Below are positions 33,788 through 41,305 of a stretch of DNA of 42,237 nt, piece by piece. The position numbers were made by a program, and so were the translations under genes. Numbering within the stretch: the first letter of the stretch is position 1; every line of letters starts with the position of its first letter. The stretch covers positions 1-42,237 of the forward strand of contig DASVWG010000325.1 of the NCBI GenBank assembly GCA_036389695.1, given 5' to 3'. The notes beneath the pieces were generated by a model. That model was not told the DNA's origin. It did not search any database and saw only the letters and a list, made by a program, of their open reading frames with translations. This stretch comes from JALZHR01 sp036389695. Its GTDB lineage: Bacteria > Acidobacteriota > Blastocatellia > Pyrinomonadales > Pyrinomonadaceae.

Positions 33788-34474
33788 TTACGGGGCGGCG
33801 ATGGTGAAAGAAACATTGATTGTCGCCGAGCTTGCCGGGTCGAAGAATTGCGGCTTGACGGCGAAAATCGCCGGAACCGTTAAGCCGGTCGTGTTGCTGC
33901 GCGGCACGGTCTTGTTGATTCGCGGACCGCTCAGAACTTCGGTGGAAGCGGAAAAGCTGTCGAGCGTGGAATTCGAGCCGTCGAAAACCCATCTGCCGTC
34001 CGCGTCGGTCGAGCCGCCGGTCGTCGGGTCGCCGGGCGTCGCGTTGGTGTCCGTACCGCTCGCCAGAGTGGTCGCGCGAGCGCTCGTCACCAGACCGAAG
34101 CCGACGTCGGACGCTTTTAAGCGATAGACGGTCGAGCCAGCGCCGGAAACGCCGCCGCTCATGCTCAATTGATACGCGGCGTTGCTGCGCATTTTAAGCG
34201 GAACCGTCAGCTTGACGAACGAATTAGTATTGCCCGGTCCGAGCTCGCCGAGATTGACGACGACCGCCAGCGGGTTGTTCACCGTGCCGTCGGTCGTAAT
34301 GCCGCCGCCGGAATTTCCGCTCAAGGTTACCGCGCCGCCGGAATTCAGCTCGACGAAATTCGAAACGGTCGCATTCATCGTGACCGAACCGCTCGTCTGC
34401 TGGGCAGACGCCGTCGCGACCAGTGCAATGAAGAGAAATGCCGCCAGCGCGGCGCTTTTGATTGAATTAAACAT
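33788..34474 (-). CDS. Pilin-like secreted subunit (first gene of cluster)
   Basis: The likely start is ATG 34474, preceded by AGGAG 13 bases upstream; an in-frame ATG at 34522 would add 16 polar residues before the signal peptide. The 228-aa product has a signal peptide (SAALAAFLFIALVATASAQ), the shared N-terminal block (TVSNFVELNSGGAVTLSGN), LGELGPGNTNSFVKLTVPLK and VPAIFAVKPQFFDPASSAT, and ends FTIAAP. It is highly similar to the following gene. It begins a five-gene run reading leftwards (three subunits, chaperone, barrel), so it should be the major subunit and the operon leader. Confidence 0.78.
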   Translation of the reverse strand: MFNSIKSAALAAFLFIALVATASAQQTSGSVTMNATVSNFVELNSGGAVTLSGNSGGGITTDGTVNNPLAVVVNLGELGPGNTNSFVKLTVPLKMRSNAAYQLSMSGGVSGAGSTVYRLKASDVGFGLVTSARATTLASGTDTNATPGDPTTGGSTDADGRWVFDGSNSTLDSFSASTEVLSGPRINKTVPRSNTTGLTVPAIFAVKPQFFDPASSATINVSFTIAAP

Positions 34475-34603
34475 AATTATATTTTGTCTCCTGTAGAATT
34501 TTAAATTTGAGTTTTTTATCAAAGAAGTTTTAAAAATGAGTGCCAGCGGATTGTAGTTTTGCCCTTTGTTTTAGATAGAGAATCTGCCGCCTGACGTTGA
34601 AAT

Positions 34604-34662
34604 CCGGAGCATCGAATCCGGTTTAAGCGCAATCCTCCAGCTTACCGCTATCGCGGTTTGCG
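34604..34662. other. Nested stem-loops upstream of the pilin-like cluster
   Basis: CGCAA (34628-34632) pairs with TTGCG (34658-34662), enclosing a perfect hairpin ACCGC-TATC-GCGGT (34644-34657). Next to it CCGGA (34604-34608) pairs with TCCGG (34617-34621). Both strands can fold. On the minus strand it lies about 130 bases upstream of the first subunit gene and could be a leader element. It matches no riboswitch class I could verify. Confidence 0.3.
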
Positions 34663-34957
34663 AAAGGAAAGTCGGGCTTTTTTGGATACAAATGCTTAAA
34701 TTACCGAAACATTATTTTCCTGTGAATTGATTCGGAATTTTTTTGCAGATTTAGCCGGAAGATTTGTTCCGTGAAACGAATCTCCCTGGAAAAGCGCGTA
34801 AATTGTATGGGATTGGGCTTGTTGGGCAGGGTCGCGCCTTTTAAACGCGACACGAATTAAAGTTAACACGATGAATAAAATTAGTCAACAGTTTTTAACA
34901 AATATAAAACATCTCAATAGATATTTTTTTCGGAAGGCGCGATAAATTAGATTTTAG

Positions 34958-35001
34958 TCTGAAACCTTTTTATGATTTAAGGAACTAATAGTTTGTCAGA
35001 A
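34958..35001 (+). promoter_or_regulatory. ECF sigma target promoter (candidate)
   Basis: The block TCTGAAACCTTTT, ten bases, AAGGAACTAA, two bases, GTTTGTCAGAA has the same words and spacing as the region upstream of the ECF sigma gene (28402-28445, minus). It ends 26 bases before the ATG of the HExxH protein. It links that gene to the sigma factor's regulon. Confidence 0.75.
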
Positions 35002-35027
35002 CTCGCCCCAAAATCCGATTTGGAATT

Positions 35028-36524
35028 ATGAAGCCGATACAATATTTTTTCCTTTCATTGTGTTTAATCGCCTTCGTCTCGATGACGGCGCGGGCGTTGG
35101 AGCTGCGGGTCAAAGTAAAATTTCTCGAAGTCGCCAATCTGACTTATCAACTCGATTGCGTCGGGAATCTTCCGGTTTATTGCGGCGCGGGAAATTTGAA
35201 CGAGTTGTGGAAACGCGAGTTTTTGAAATCGGACGAAGACCGCCGGATGCTCAGGGAATGGGCGCGGCTGCGCGACCTTTATTCGTCGAATGTTCAATTG
35301 AGGAAATCCTCCGAAGCGGCTTCATCTTTGAGCCTGTTCGATAAAATCAGAATCGCCGGTTTTCAGGCAGACAGCGTTGCCGATTACGCCGAAAGGCTCG
35401 ATTTGCTGACCACGCCGGCAGACCGGCGCTCTTTTGAGCGCGTGCTGCGGCATTTCTACCCGCGCTTTAACGACTGGTGGCGACGCGAAGCGTTTAAATC
35501 CGGCGATGCTTTCGCCAGACAATCCGAAGCGCTTCTTCGCTCGCCGAAAATCTCGGAGCCGGTCAAACAGTTCTATAATTTTTACGCGCCGCTGCTGCCC
35601 GCCGATTATGAAATCAGCTTTAATCTTTTTTACATTCCCGATACGGTCAAAGAATCGAGCAACGGGCAGCAGCTGCAAAATTATTCTTTGATGGAATTTA
35701 AGGCGAAAGACCATCCGGCGCGGCGAGTAGATGTCGCCGTCCACGAATTATGTCATTTTTTCTACGACAATATGCCGCCGGAAAGCCAGGCTAAACTGAA
35801 AGCCGGTTTTTATGCCGCCAATCGCGCGGCGGCAATTCCGGCTTATAATTTGCTGAACGAAGTCCTCGCCGCCGCCTTCGGCAACGGGATAATTGCCCGC
35901 CGCGTCACGCCGCCCGCCGATTTCGAGAAATACGCGGCGACCAAATTATCTTTTTACAACAATGAAGCGATTGACCGCGGCGCGAAAGCCGTCCTGCCGT
36001 GGCTCGAAGGCTGGCTGAAGAACAAAAAGACCATCGACGACCCGGAATTCGTCAGCCGATACGTTTCGGTTCTGGAAAAAGCGTTTGGCGAAGACCTGCT
36101 CAAACCGAAACTTTATTTGAGCGAGATGTTTCTTTTCGTCGATAAAAAATACAAGGTTTCGATGCGGCGCAGCGTGCGAAAAACTCTGGAAACGGCGTCG
36201 TTTTACGCTTCGGAAGGCTCTTTAACCGAAGCCGAGGTACTCGATACTTTTACGAGCGAGCCGCATATTAATTCGGTTTTTATCGTTCACCCCGACAATA
36301 TCAAACAGCTTTCCGATTTCAAGATAATTTCGGAAGCGCAGGCGAAGCAGATTCAGGCGGAATTCGAGGCGAAACAAGCGGTCTTATTCAGCGCGCCGCG
36401 CGCCGCGCCATTCACATACATTTATATCGCGGTCGCCAAAGATGCCGAAGGCGTCGGCAAATTAATCGAAAAGCTCGCCGTCGCCCGACAGTTTCAGGGA
36501 ATTTATAAAGAAGCGACGCCTTAA
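35028..36524 (+). CDS. Secreted gluzincin-like HExxH protein
   Basis: A 498-aa exported protein (signal YFFLSLCLIAFVSMTARALE). The middle has VDVAVHELCHFFYDNMP with His239, Glu240 and His243, and Glu278 in LLNEVLAAAFGNG, 35 residues later. An HExxH with a downstream NE-x-x-x-A pattern is the gluzincin arrangement of zinc metallopeptidases. The overall sequence matches no peptidase I recognise. The rest is helical, with a C-terminal segment of possible beta strands (PHINSVFIVHPDNIKQL). Only a weak ribosome site precedes the ATG. An ECF-type promoter block (34958-35001) suggests control by the sigma factor at 27771-28382. Confidence 0.75.
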   Translation: MKPIQYFFLSLCLIAFVSMTARALELRVKVKFLEVANLTYQLDCVGNLPVYCGAGNLNELWKREFLKSDEDRRMLREWARLRDLYSSNVQLRKSSEAASSLSLFDKIRIAGFQADSVADYAERLDLLTTPADRRSFERVLRHFYPRFNDWWRREAFKSGDAFARQSEALLRSPKISEPVKQFYNFYAPLLPADYEISFNLFYIPDTVKESSNGQQLQNYSLMEFKAKDHPARRVDVAVHELCHFFYDNMPPESQAKLKAGFYAANRAAAIPAYNLLNEVLAAAFGNGIIARRVTPPADFEKYAATKLSFYNNEAIDRGAKAVLPWLEGWLKNKKTIDDPEFVSRYVSVLEKAFGEDLLKPKLYLSEMFLFVDKKYKVSMRRSVRKTLETASFYASEGSLTEAEVLDTFTSEPHINSVFIVHPDNIKQLSDFKIISEAQAKQIQAEFEAKQAVLFSAPRAAPFTYIYIAVAKDAEGVGKLIEKLAVARQFQGIYKEATP

Positions 36525-36646
36525 CGGAATTTGAGGCTTTGGTAGGAAGAAAACAAAATTGCAAGTGAAATTTCCACTAAAGATGCTATATTTTATAAAG
36601 CCACGCGGAAGCTGATAAATACTCCCGGTTTTAGAACTATTGGAAT

Positions 36647-37102
36647 ATGAAAAAAACGATATTCATCGCACTTTTAACAATTGCCCTCGGCGCAGGCAGC
36701 GCCTACAGCCAGAAACAGAATCAACCGTTTGAAAAAACGAATGCCGACGCGCAGAAGATAATCCAATTTATGACGGATTGGGAAAATCTCTCCAACAAAC
36801 ATGATTTTGCCGCGCTCGATAAAATGCTGCCCGCCGACCTCGTGATAACTTTTCAGGACGGAGAAGTGCTCATCAAAGATGAATACATCGCCTCGCTTAA
36901 AAAAAATCCCGATGATTTCACCATCAAGGATTTCGACCGGAAAGTTGACCTTTACAATAACGATGTCGCCATTATCCGCGCCCGTTATGAAGTGACCGCC
37001 GGCGAAGCAAAAGCGGAATTCCGCTACACCGCCACGTTCCTGAAACGCAAAGGACGCTGGGAACCGATAGCCTTCCACAGCAGCCCGCTCATTAAGAAAT
37101 AA
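36647..37102 (+). CDS. Secreted NTF2/SnoaL-like (DUF4440-type) protein
   Basis: A 151-aa protein with a signal peptide (IFIALLTIALGAGSAYS). The mature domain has the cone-shaped NTF2-like pattern: an initial helix (QKIIQFMTDWENLSNKHDFAALDKML), then ADLVITFQDGEVLIKDEYIA, and strands ending RYTATFLKRKGRWEPIAFHSS. This matches the SnoaL/DUF4440 group, whose members are enzymes or small binding proteins. No catalytic residues can be assigned. It follows the HExxH gene by 122 bases and could be cotranscribed, but an AT-rich stretch leaves room for its own promoter. Confidence 0.8.
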   Translation: MKKTIFIALLTIALGAGSAYSQKQNQPFEKTNADAQKIIQFMTDWENLSNKHDFAALDKMLPADLVITFQDGEVLIKDEYIASLKKNPDDFTIKDFDRKVDLYNNDVAIIRARYEVTAGEAKAEFRYTATFLKRKGRWEPIAFHSSPLIKK

Positions 37103-37140
37103 ATTTAAAAAAGCTTTTTCCCCAATCAGAATCAACTGCT

Positions 37141-38613
37141 CTATAACCGGCGAGACGCTTTCGCCGGTGACGATTTGAACTCCATTGTGCCGTCATCGAC
37201 GCGCCCGTAGCGCAGCAGTGAAAGGTCTTTGACGTAATTCTGGTGCAGACGCCAGGGCGTTTTTGAGCCTTGACGCGGCAAGGTGTGGAGCGCTCGCTGG
37301 ACATAGCCCGAAGTAAAATCCAGAACCGGTTTGGCTTTGATGAACGAATCGTTCACGCGCGGCGTGCAGATGTCGAATCCGTGCCGCTCCATATATTTCA
37401 GCATCCGGCAGACATATTCCGCCGTCAGGTCGCATTTCAACGTCCACGACGCGTTTGTGTAGCCGAAAGCCGACGCGAGGTTTGGCACGTCGCTATACAT
37501 CATTCCCTTATACGCTATCGTCTTTGAAAGGTCTACGGTTTCGCCGTCCACCGCCAGTTCGAGTCCAGCCATCAGCTTCAGCACGAGTCCGGTCGCCGTC
37601 ACGATAATGTCCGCGTCGAGATGTTCGCCGGATTTGAGCTTCAATCCGGTCTCGGTGAAGGTCTCGATATGGTCGGTGACAATCGAAGCCTTACCCTCGT
37701 CCAGCGCCCGAAAAAGGTCTGAATCCGGAACGAGACAGAGGCGCTGGTCCCACGGATTGTAGCTCGGCGTAAAGTGCCTGAGGTCGTAATTTTCACCGAG
37801 TTGTTTGCGGATGCCCTTCGCTATCAGGCGCTTCATCAGCGACGGGCGGCGGCGCGAAAGATTGTAGAAGAGCATCGCCAGCAGCACGTTCTTCCAGCGC
37901 GTTATCGCATAGGCGGGACGAGCGGGAAGCAGCGCGCGAAGCCGGTTCGCTATCTTGTCTTCGGCAGGACGCGAGACGACATAAGTCGGGGAACGCTGAA
38001 GCATCGTGACGTGCGCGGCGCGGTCTGTCATAGCGGGCACGAGCGTGACGGCGGTCGCGCCGCTGCCAATCACGACGACGCGCTTGCCCGCGTAGTCGAT
38101 GTCCTCAGTCCACTTCTGCGGGTGCACAATCCGCCCGCCGAAACGATTCATCCCAGACCATTCGGGCGTATAACCGTTTTCGTAATCGTAATAGCCGGTG
38201 CACATATAGAGAAAGCCGCACGTCAGGCGAGCTGTCGATTTGTCCGCTCCCGCTTCGGCTTCAACCGTCCAGAGCGCTTCTTCGGAAGACCACGATGCGT
38301 GTCTGACGCGATGGTTATAGCGTATCTTCTCATCAAGCTGGAACTCCCGTGCCGTCTCGCGGATGTATTCGAGGATGGCGGGACCATCGGCGATGGCTTT
38401 GGGGTCGCTCCACGGGCGGAATCTGTAACCGAGCGTATACATATCGGAGTCCGAACGGACGCCGGGATAACGAAACAAATCCCACGTGCCGCCCATCGCC
38501 TCGCGTCCTTCAAGGATAGCGAAGCTCTTCTCCGGGCATTTCATCCTCAGGTGCGCCGCCGCCCCGATGCCCGAAAGCCCCGCTCCCACAATTAATACGT
38601 CAAAATGCTCCAT
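37141..38613 (-). CDS. FAD-dependent Baeyer-Villiger-type monooxygenase
   Basis: A 490-aa flavoprotein. I take the ATG at 38613 because it opens the FAD Rossmann fold directly (DVLIVGAGLSGIGAAAHL); a longer frame upstream to 38982 has no family content. The fingerprint F-x-G-x3-H-x3-W occurs as FGGRIVHPQKW. A second nucleotide-binding GxGxxA (VVVIGSGATAVTLVP) would hold NADPH. These features mark the class B monooxygenases, which insert oxygen next to a carbonyl or hydroxylate substrates. The substrate is unknown. It is transcribed towards the NTF2-like gene (convergent) and away from the beta-propeller gene. A possible role in fatty acyl or ketone metabolism is context only. Confidence 0.9.
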   Translation of the reverse strand: MEHFDVLIVGAGLSGIGAAAHLRMKCPEKSFAILEGREAMGGTWDLFRYPGVRSDSDMYTLGYRFRPWSDPKAIADGPAILEYIRETAREFQLDEKIRYNHRVRHASWSSEEALWTVEAEAGADKSTARLTCGFLYMCTGYYDYENGYTPEWSGMNRFGGRIVHPQKWTEDIDYAGKRVVVIGSGATAVTLVPAMTDRAAHVTMLQRSPTYVVSRPAEDKIANRLRALLPARPAYAITRWKNVLLAMLFYNLSRRRPSLMKRLIAKGIRKQLGENYDLRHFTPSYNPWDQRLCLVPDSDLFRALDEGKASIVTDHIETFTETGLKLKSGEHLDADIIVTATGLVLKLMAGLELAVDGETVDLSKTIAYKGMMYSDVPNLASAFGYTNASWTLKCDLTAEYVCRMLKYMERHGFDICTPRVNDSFIKAKPVLDFTSGYVQRALHTLPRQGSKTPWRLHQNYVKDLSLLRYGRVDDGTMEFKSSPAKASRRL

Positions 38614-38807
38614 ATTTGCCAGATTAGGGTAATGAGCCGGAAATAAAAAGTCAATTATTGTAGGACAGCTTAATTTTACAAATTTAAACGAATCTTCTAC
38701 TTTCCGCTTTCCACTAATCTGACCTTTTTTCCCGCCTTTTCCTGCGATTATTGACGGATATATTAGCGTTTTAATTTTTAATAATCGAAGGAGCTTAAGA
38801 AAAAATA

Positions 38808-40658
38808 ATGAGATTCTGCAAAAGGTTTTCGCTCGGCGCGTTGCTGGCGCTTCTGGTGGCGATTCAAATCTTCGCCGACACGCCGATTTGGTCGTATAAG
38901 GGCGCGAAGTGGTACGCGATGATGGAGACCGGAAATTTGATTGTCGCCAATGAGACGAGTCTGGCGATGGTCGACGGCGCAAACGGAAGCGTTATCTGGA
39001 AGCGCGACGATTTGAAAGGGATTCAGGAAACCGAATATAACGAGATTATCGGCACGCCCGTCGTCTTGATTGCCGATAATTTCGGCTCGCTGGCGAAGAA
39101 AACGAAGATTTACGCGCTTGACCAGTTGACGGGCAAGACCGTCTGGGAAACGGAGAAGATTAACGGTTATACGGTGCAGGTTTCGCCGGTGAAAAATCGT
39201 GATATGGTCGTGATTCTGACGACGAAAAGCAACGCCGTGACGAAAGATAAACCAGATATTACCGCTCTGAAAATCACGACCGGCGAAGTTTTGTGGCAGA
39301 CGGAATATCCCGAAAAGGTCGATTTGTACGTCAAGGAAAAGTTTCGTCGCTCGGGTTCGGGCGCGGCGTTTGCGAAGGCGATGTTCGGCAATCCGTTCGC
39401 GGGTTTTTCCGACCAGTCGCGTTTCGATTTGAGCGGCGAGAATCCGCCGATTTTTGACGGCGAGGCGATGTATATGACTTATGCCGGACTGCATAAATAC
39501 GATTTGAAAACCGGAAATCTCGTCTGGAAAACTGTCTACGACGTAACCGACGGCTCTCTGAAACGCACGAACGGGCAGGCGATTATCGACAATGATGTGA
39601 TTTACACTTCGGCGAAAAACATCATTCGCGCGATTGATAAAAATTCGGGCGCGATTCGCTGGCAGACGAAAGATTTCGGCGAAGGCGGCATCGCCGAAAT
39701 GCAGCTTTACGGCGACACGATTTTCGGGCGCATGGGCGGGCAGTTTTTCTCCGGCAAAAAACGCGAGTATCAGAAAAAAACGCCGATTGGCGTCGTCGCG
39801 CTTAATAAAGCGAACGGCAATGTCAACTGGATTTATACGGGCGCGAAAAATTCGATTACGAATATGGTCGTCGTGCCCGACGAAAACGTGATGCTCGTCG
39901 GCGACGAGAAAAATATTATCGGGCTGGATTTGGCGAGCTCGGGCAAAGTTAAAGAGTCTTATAAAATTCCTTTGAAATTTAAATTCAAGCTCGGCGCGGG
40001 CGCGGTTGCCGGAAAGATTGCGAAAATCGGGTTCGGCGGAATCGGCGGCGCGTTTTCCAAAGGTCCCGATACGACCGATGAGCCGGTCGCGCTGATGCGG
40101 CAGGAAAACGGAACGATTGTCGCGCGCGGTCGCCAGCATCTTTTAGCTTTCGACCCGAAATCCAAACAAATCGTCTGGTCGACGAAATACGGCGCGCCGG
40201 GCGTCGAAGGCTGGCAGCAAATCGTGATGACGGCGATTACGATTGCTTCGGCGGCGGTTTCGCAGGGCTTCGAATCATCTTACGCGCGGCGCGGCGATTA
40301 CAATTCGGCTTTTCGCGAAAACGATAATTTCATCAATCTGATGACGAGTTATCAAAATTTTATGGAGACGCGTTTTACGAACACCAAGCGCATCGGAAAC
40401 GTCGTCTACGTTTTGACCGACGTGAAAAGCGGCAAAGACAAAGGCGCGGGACTGGTCGGCGTCAATCTGATGACCGGACAGGGCGCGAGCCAGATTATGT
40501 TCAAAGACAAAACGCCGGATTACGAAGTCGACGAGGCTTCCGGCAGATTGTTCAACCTGAACAAGGGCGAGCTCGTCGCGTTTTCCATCAATGAAAAAGC
40601 GGAGATGGAACAAAATAAAGATGATGACGACGATAAGGAAAAGAGCAAAGACAAATAA
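38808..40658 (+). CDS. Secreted PQQ-like beta-propeller protein
   Basis: A 616-aa exported protein (signal SLGALLALLVAIQIFAD). The body has outer beta-propeller blades of the PQQ/WD40-like type: YALDQLTGKTVWETEKI, ALKITTGEVLWQTEY, HKYDLKTGNLVWKTVYD, RAIDKNSGAIRWQTKDF and ALNKANGNVNWIYTG. A glycine/alanine-rich hydrophobic insert (GAGAVAGKIAKIGFGGIG) and a very acidic, lysine-rich C-terminal tail (DDDDDKEKSKDK) are odd. There is no BamB-specific context or dehydrogenase motif, so function is open. AAGGAG stands about 15 bases before the ATG. A good terminator follows. Confidence 0.83.
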   Translation: MRFCKRFSLGALLALLVAIQIFADTPIWSYKGAKWYAMMETGNLIVANETSLAMVDGANGSVIWKRDDLKGIQETEYNEIIGTPVVLIADNFGSLAKKTKIYALDQLTGKTVWETEKINGYTVQVSPVKNRDMVVILTTKSNAVTKDKPDITALKITTGEVLWQTEYPEKVDLYVKEKFRRSGSGAAFAKAMFGNPFAGFSDQSRFDLSGENPPIFDGEAMYMTYAGLHKYDLKTGNLVWKTVYDVTDGSLKRTNGQAIIDNDVIYTSAKNIIRAIDKNSGAIRWQTKDFGEGGIAEMQLYGDTIFGRMGGQFFSGKKREYQKKTPIGVVALNKANGNVNWIYTGAKNSITNMVVVPDENVMLVGDEKNIIGLDLASSGKVKESYKIPLKFKFKLGAGAVAGKIAKIGFGGIGGAFSKGPDTTDEPVALMRQENGTIVARGRQHLLAFDPKSKQIVWSTKYGAPGVEGWQQIVMTAITIASAAVSQGFESSYARRGDYNSAFRENDNFINLMTSYQNFMETRFTNTKRIGNVVYVLTDVKSGKDKGAGLVGVNLMTGQGASQIMFKDKTPDYEVDEASGRLFNLNKGELVAFSINEKAEMEQNKDDDDDKEKSKDK

Positions 40659-40672
40659 ATGCTCCGAAACAA

Positions 40673-40701
40673 AAAAGCCTGCCGGAAACGAGCAGGCTTT
40701 T
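40673..40701 (+). terminator. Rho-independent terminator
   Basis: AAAAGCCTGC (40673-40682) pairs with GCAGGCTTTT (40692-40701) around CGGAAACGA, giving a U-tract 15 bases after the beta-propeller gene. Confidence 0.9.
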
Positions 40702-40724
40702 CGTTTATCTTCCGATTTATAAAT

Positions 40725-40747
40725 TGCCACTAGCTTTAGTTAGTGGC
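40725..40747. repeat. Short palindromic repeat
   Basis: GCCACTA (40725-40731) pairs with TAGTGGC (40741-40747) around eight bases. The form resembles REP-type intergenic repeats. It lies between the terminator and the MITE-like element. Confidence 0.45.
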
Positions 40748-40800
40748 GAGCTTAAGGATAAATCAAGAGCTTTAGCCAAATTTTATTTGAATGCGAGGTA

Positions 40801-41037
40801 AAGCGTCTGGTAGTGTGCTAATAAAGTGATGCTGATAGCCACGTCGTTTACGGCGTGGTCAAACGATGGATAAATATCGAAAGGGCGTTTCAACGTCCTT
40901 TTTCTTTGGCTTGAGCCAATTCATTGTCCGGGAAGGACGTTGAAACGCCCTTTTATTGATTCGTTTTTTCCGACCACGTCCTGCAGGACGTGGCTATTTG
41001 TTCCGGCAACACTCTATTAGGACACTACCAAGCGTCT
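40801..41037. mobile_element. 221-bp MITE-like element with 8-bp target-site duplication
   Basis: The element spans 40809-41029. Its ends GGTAGTGTGCTAATA (40809-40823) and TATTAGGACACTACC (41015-41029) are inverted repeats with 14 of 15 matches. It is flanked by AAGCGTCT on both sides (40801-40808 and 41030-41037), a perfect 8-bp target duplication. Inside are a 21-bp perfect inverted repeat (40880-40900 with 40933-40953) and a second pair (ATAGCCACGTC at 40835-40845 with 40987-40997). It encodes no protein, so a transposase elsewhere must have moved it. An 8-bp duplication is made by several families (for example IS66, ISL3, IS1595); which one is not decided. Confidence 0.9.
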
Positions 41038-41099
41038 AAAAATATTGACAAATTTCGCAAAATAGATTTTAATCATTGCCAAATTTAAAAACCTTTAAC

Positions 41100-41245
41100 C
41101 GACAACAACTGAATTCGTTCGGGTGAGATTCCCTGTTACTCCGGCACGGGCTGACCAAAGATTTTTAAGCGAACTGCTTTTTAATTAAATTCAAAGCAGT
41201 TTCTTAACGAACGAATTCGCGTAGTTGTCGTTTTTGTTTGGTCAG
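41100..41245 (+). ncRNA. Candidate pseudoknotted structured RNA
   Basis: CGACAAC (41100-41106) pairs with GTTGTCG (41224-41230), and GAATTCGTTCG (41111-41121) with CGAACGAATTC (41208-41218), a long stem of 18 pairs with a small bulge. Inside is a 9-bp hairpin (AACTGCTTT, 41172-41180, with AAAGCAGTT, 41193-41201). CTGACCAAA (41151-41159), inside the long stem, pairs with TTTGGTCAG (41237-41245), outside it, which makes a pseudoknot. The segment GGGTGAGATTCCC adds a small hairpin. It ends 60 bases before the membrane protein gene and could be its leader or an independent RNA. I cannot place it in a known class; strand is taken from the downstream gene. Confidence 0.55.
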
Positions 41246-41305
41246 GCGGTTTCCGGATTTTCCTGATGACTGAATACCCGCTTCACTGGAGGAGAAAATT
41301 GCCTT

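Larger units (their letters stand above)
34475..35027. other. Intergenic region between divergent surface genes
   Basis: This 553-bp gap separates the subunit cluster (leftward) from the HExxH gene (rightward). It contains a nested-hairpin segment (34604-34662) and the ECF-type promoter block (34958-35001). Between about 34680 and 34950 the sequence is AT-rich with no recognisable gene or repeat. The promoter of the subunit cluster must lie here but I cannot assign it. Confidence 0.6.

Noticed and set aside
34561..34690. c-di-GMP-I (GEMM) or RNase P-like RNA in the leader region
   Set aside because: GCAAACC with a short hairpin looks like GEMM on the minus strand, but the GACGCAAAGC core is missing. 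AAAGGAAAGTCGGGC on the plus strand recalls the RNase P core GAGGAAAGTCCGGGC, but the rest of that RNA is absent.
38614..38982. N-terminal extension of the flavin monooxygenase
   Set aside because: The extra 123 residues have no family content, and the internal ATG opens directly on the FAD-binding motif.
38778..40139. 453-codon minus-strand reading frame
   Set aside because: It lies antisense to the beta-propeller gene, with no family pattern and arginine/phenylalanine-rich composition.
41100..41245. Cobalamin or TPP riboswitch
   Set aside because: GGGTGAGATTCCC and GGCACGGGC recall parts of the B12 core, but the order and the CCGCAACTGT-type segment do not fit. TPP core elements are absent as well.
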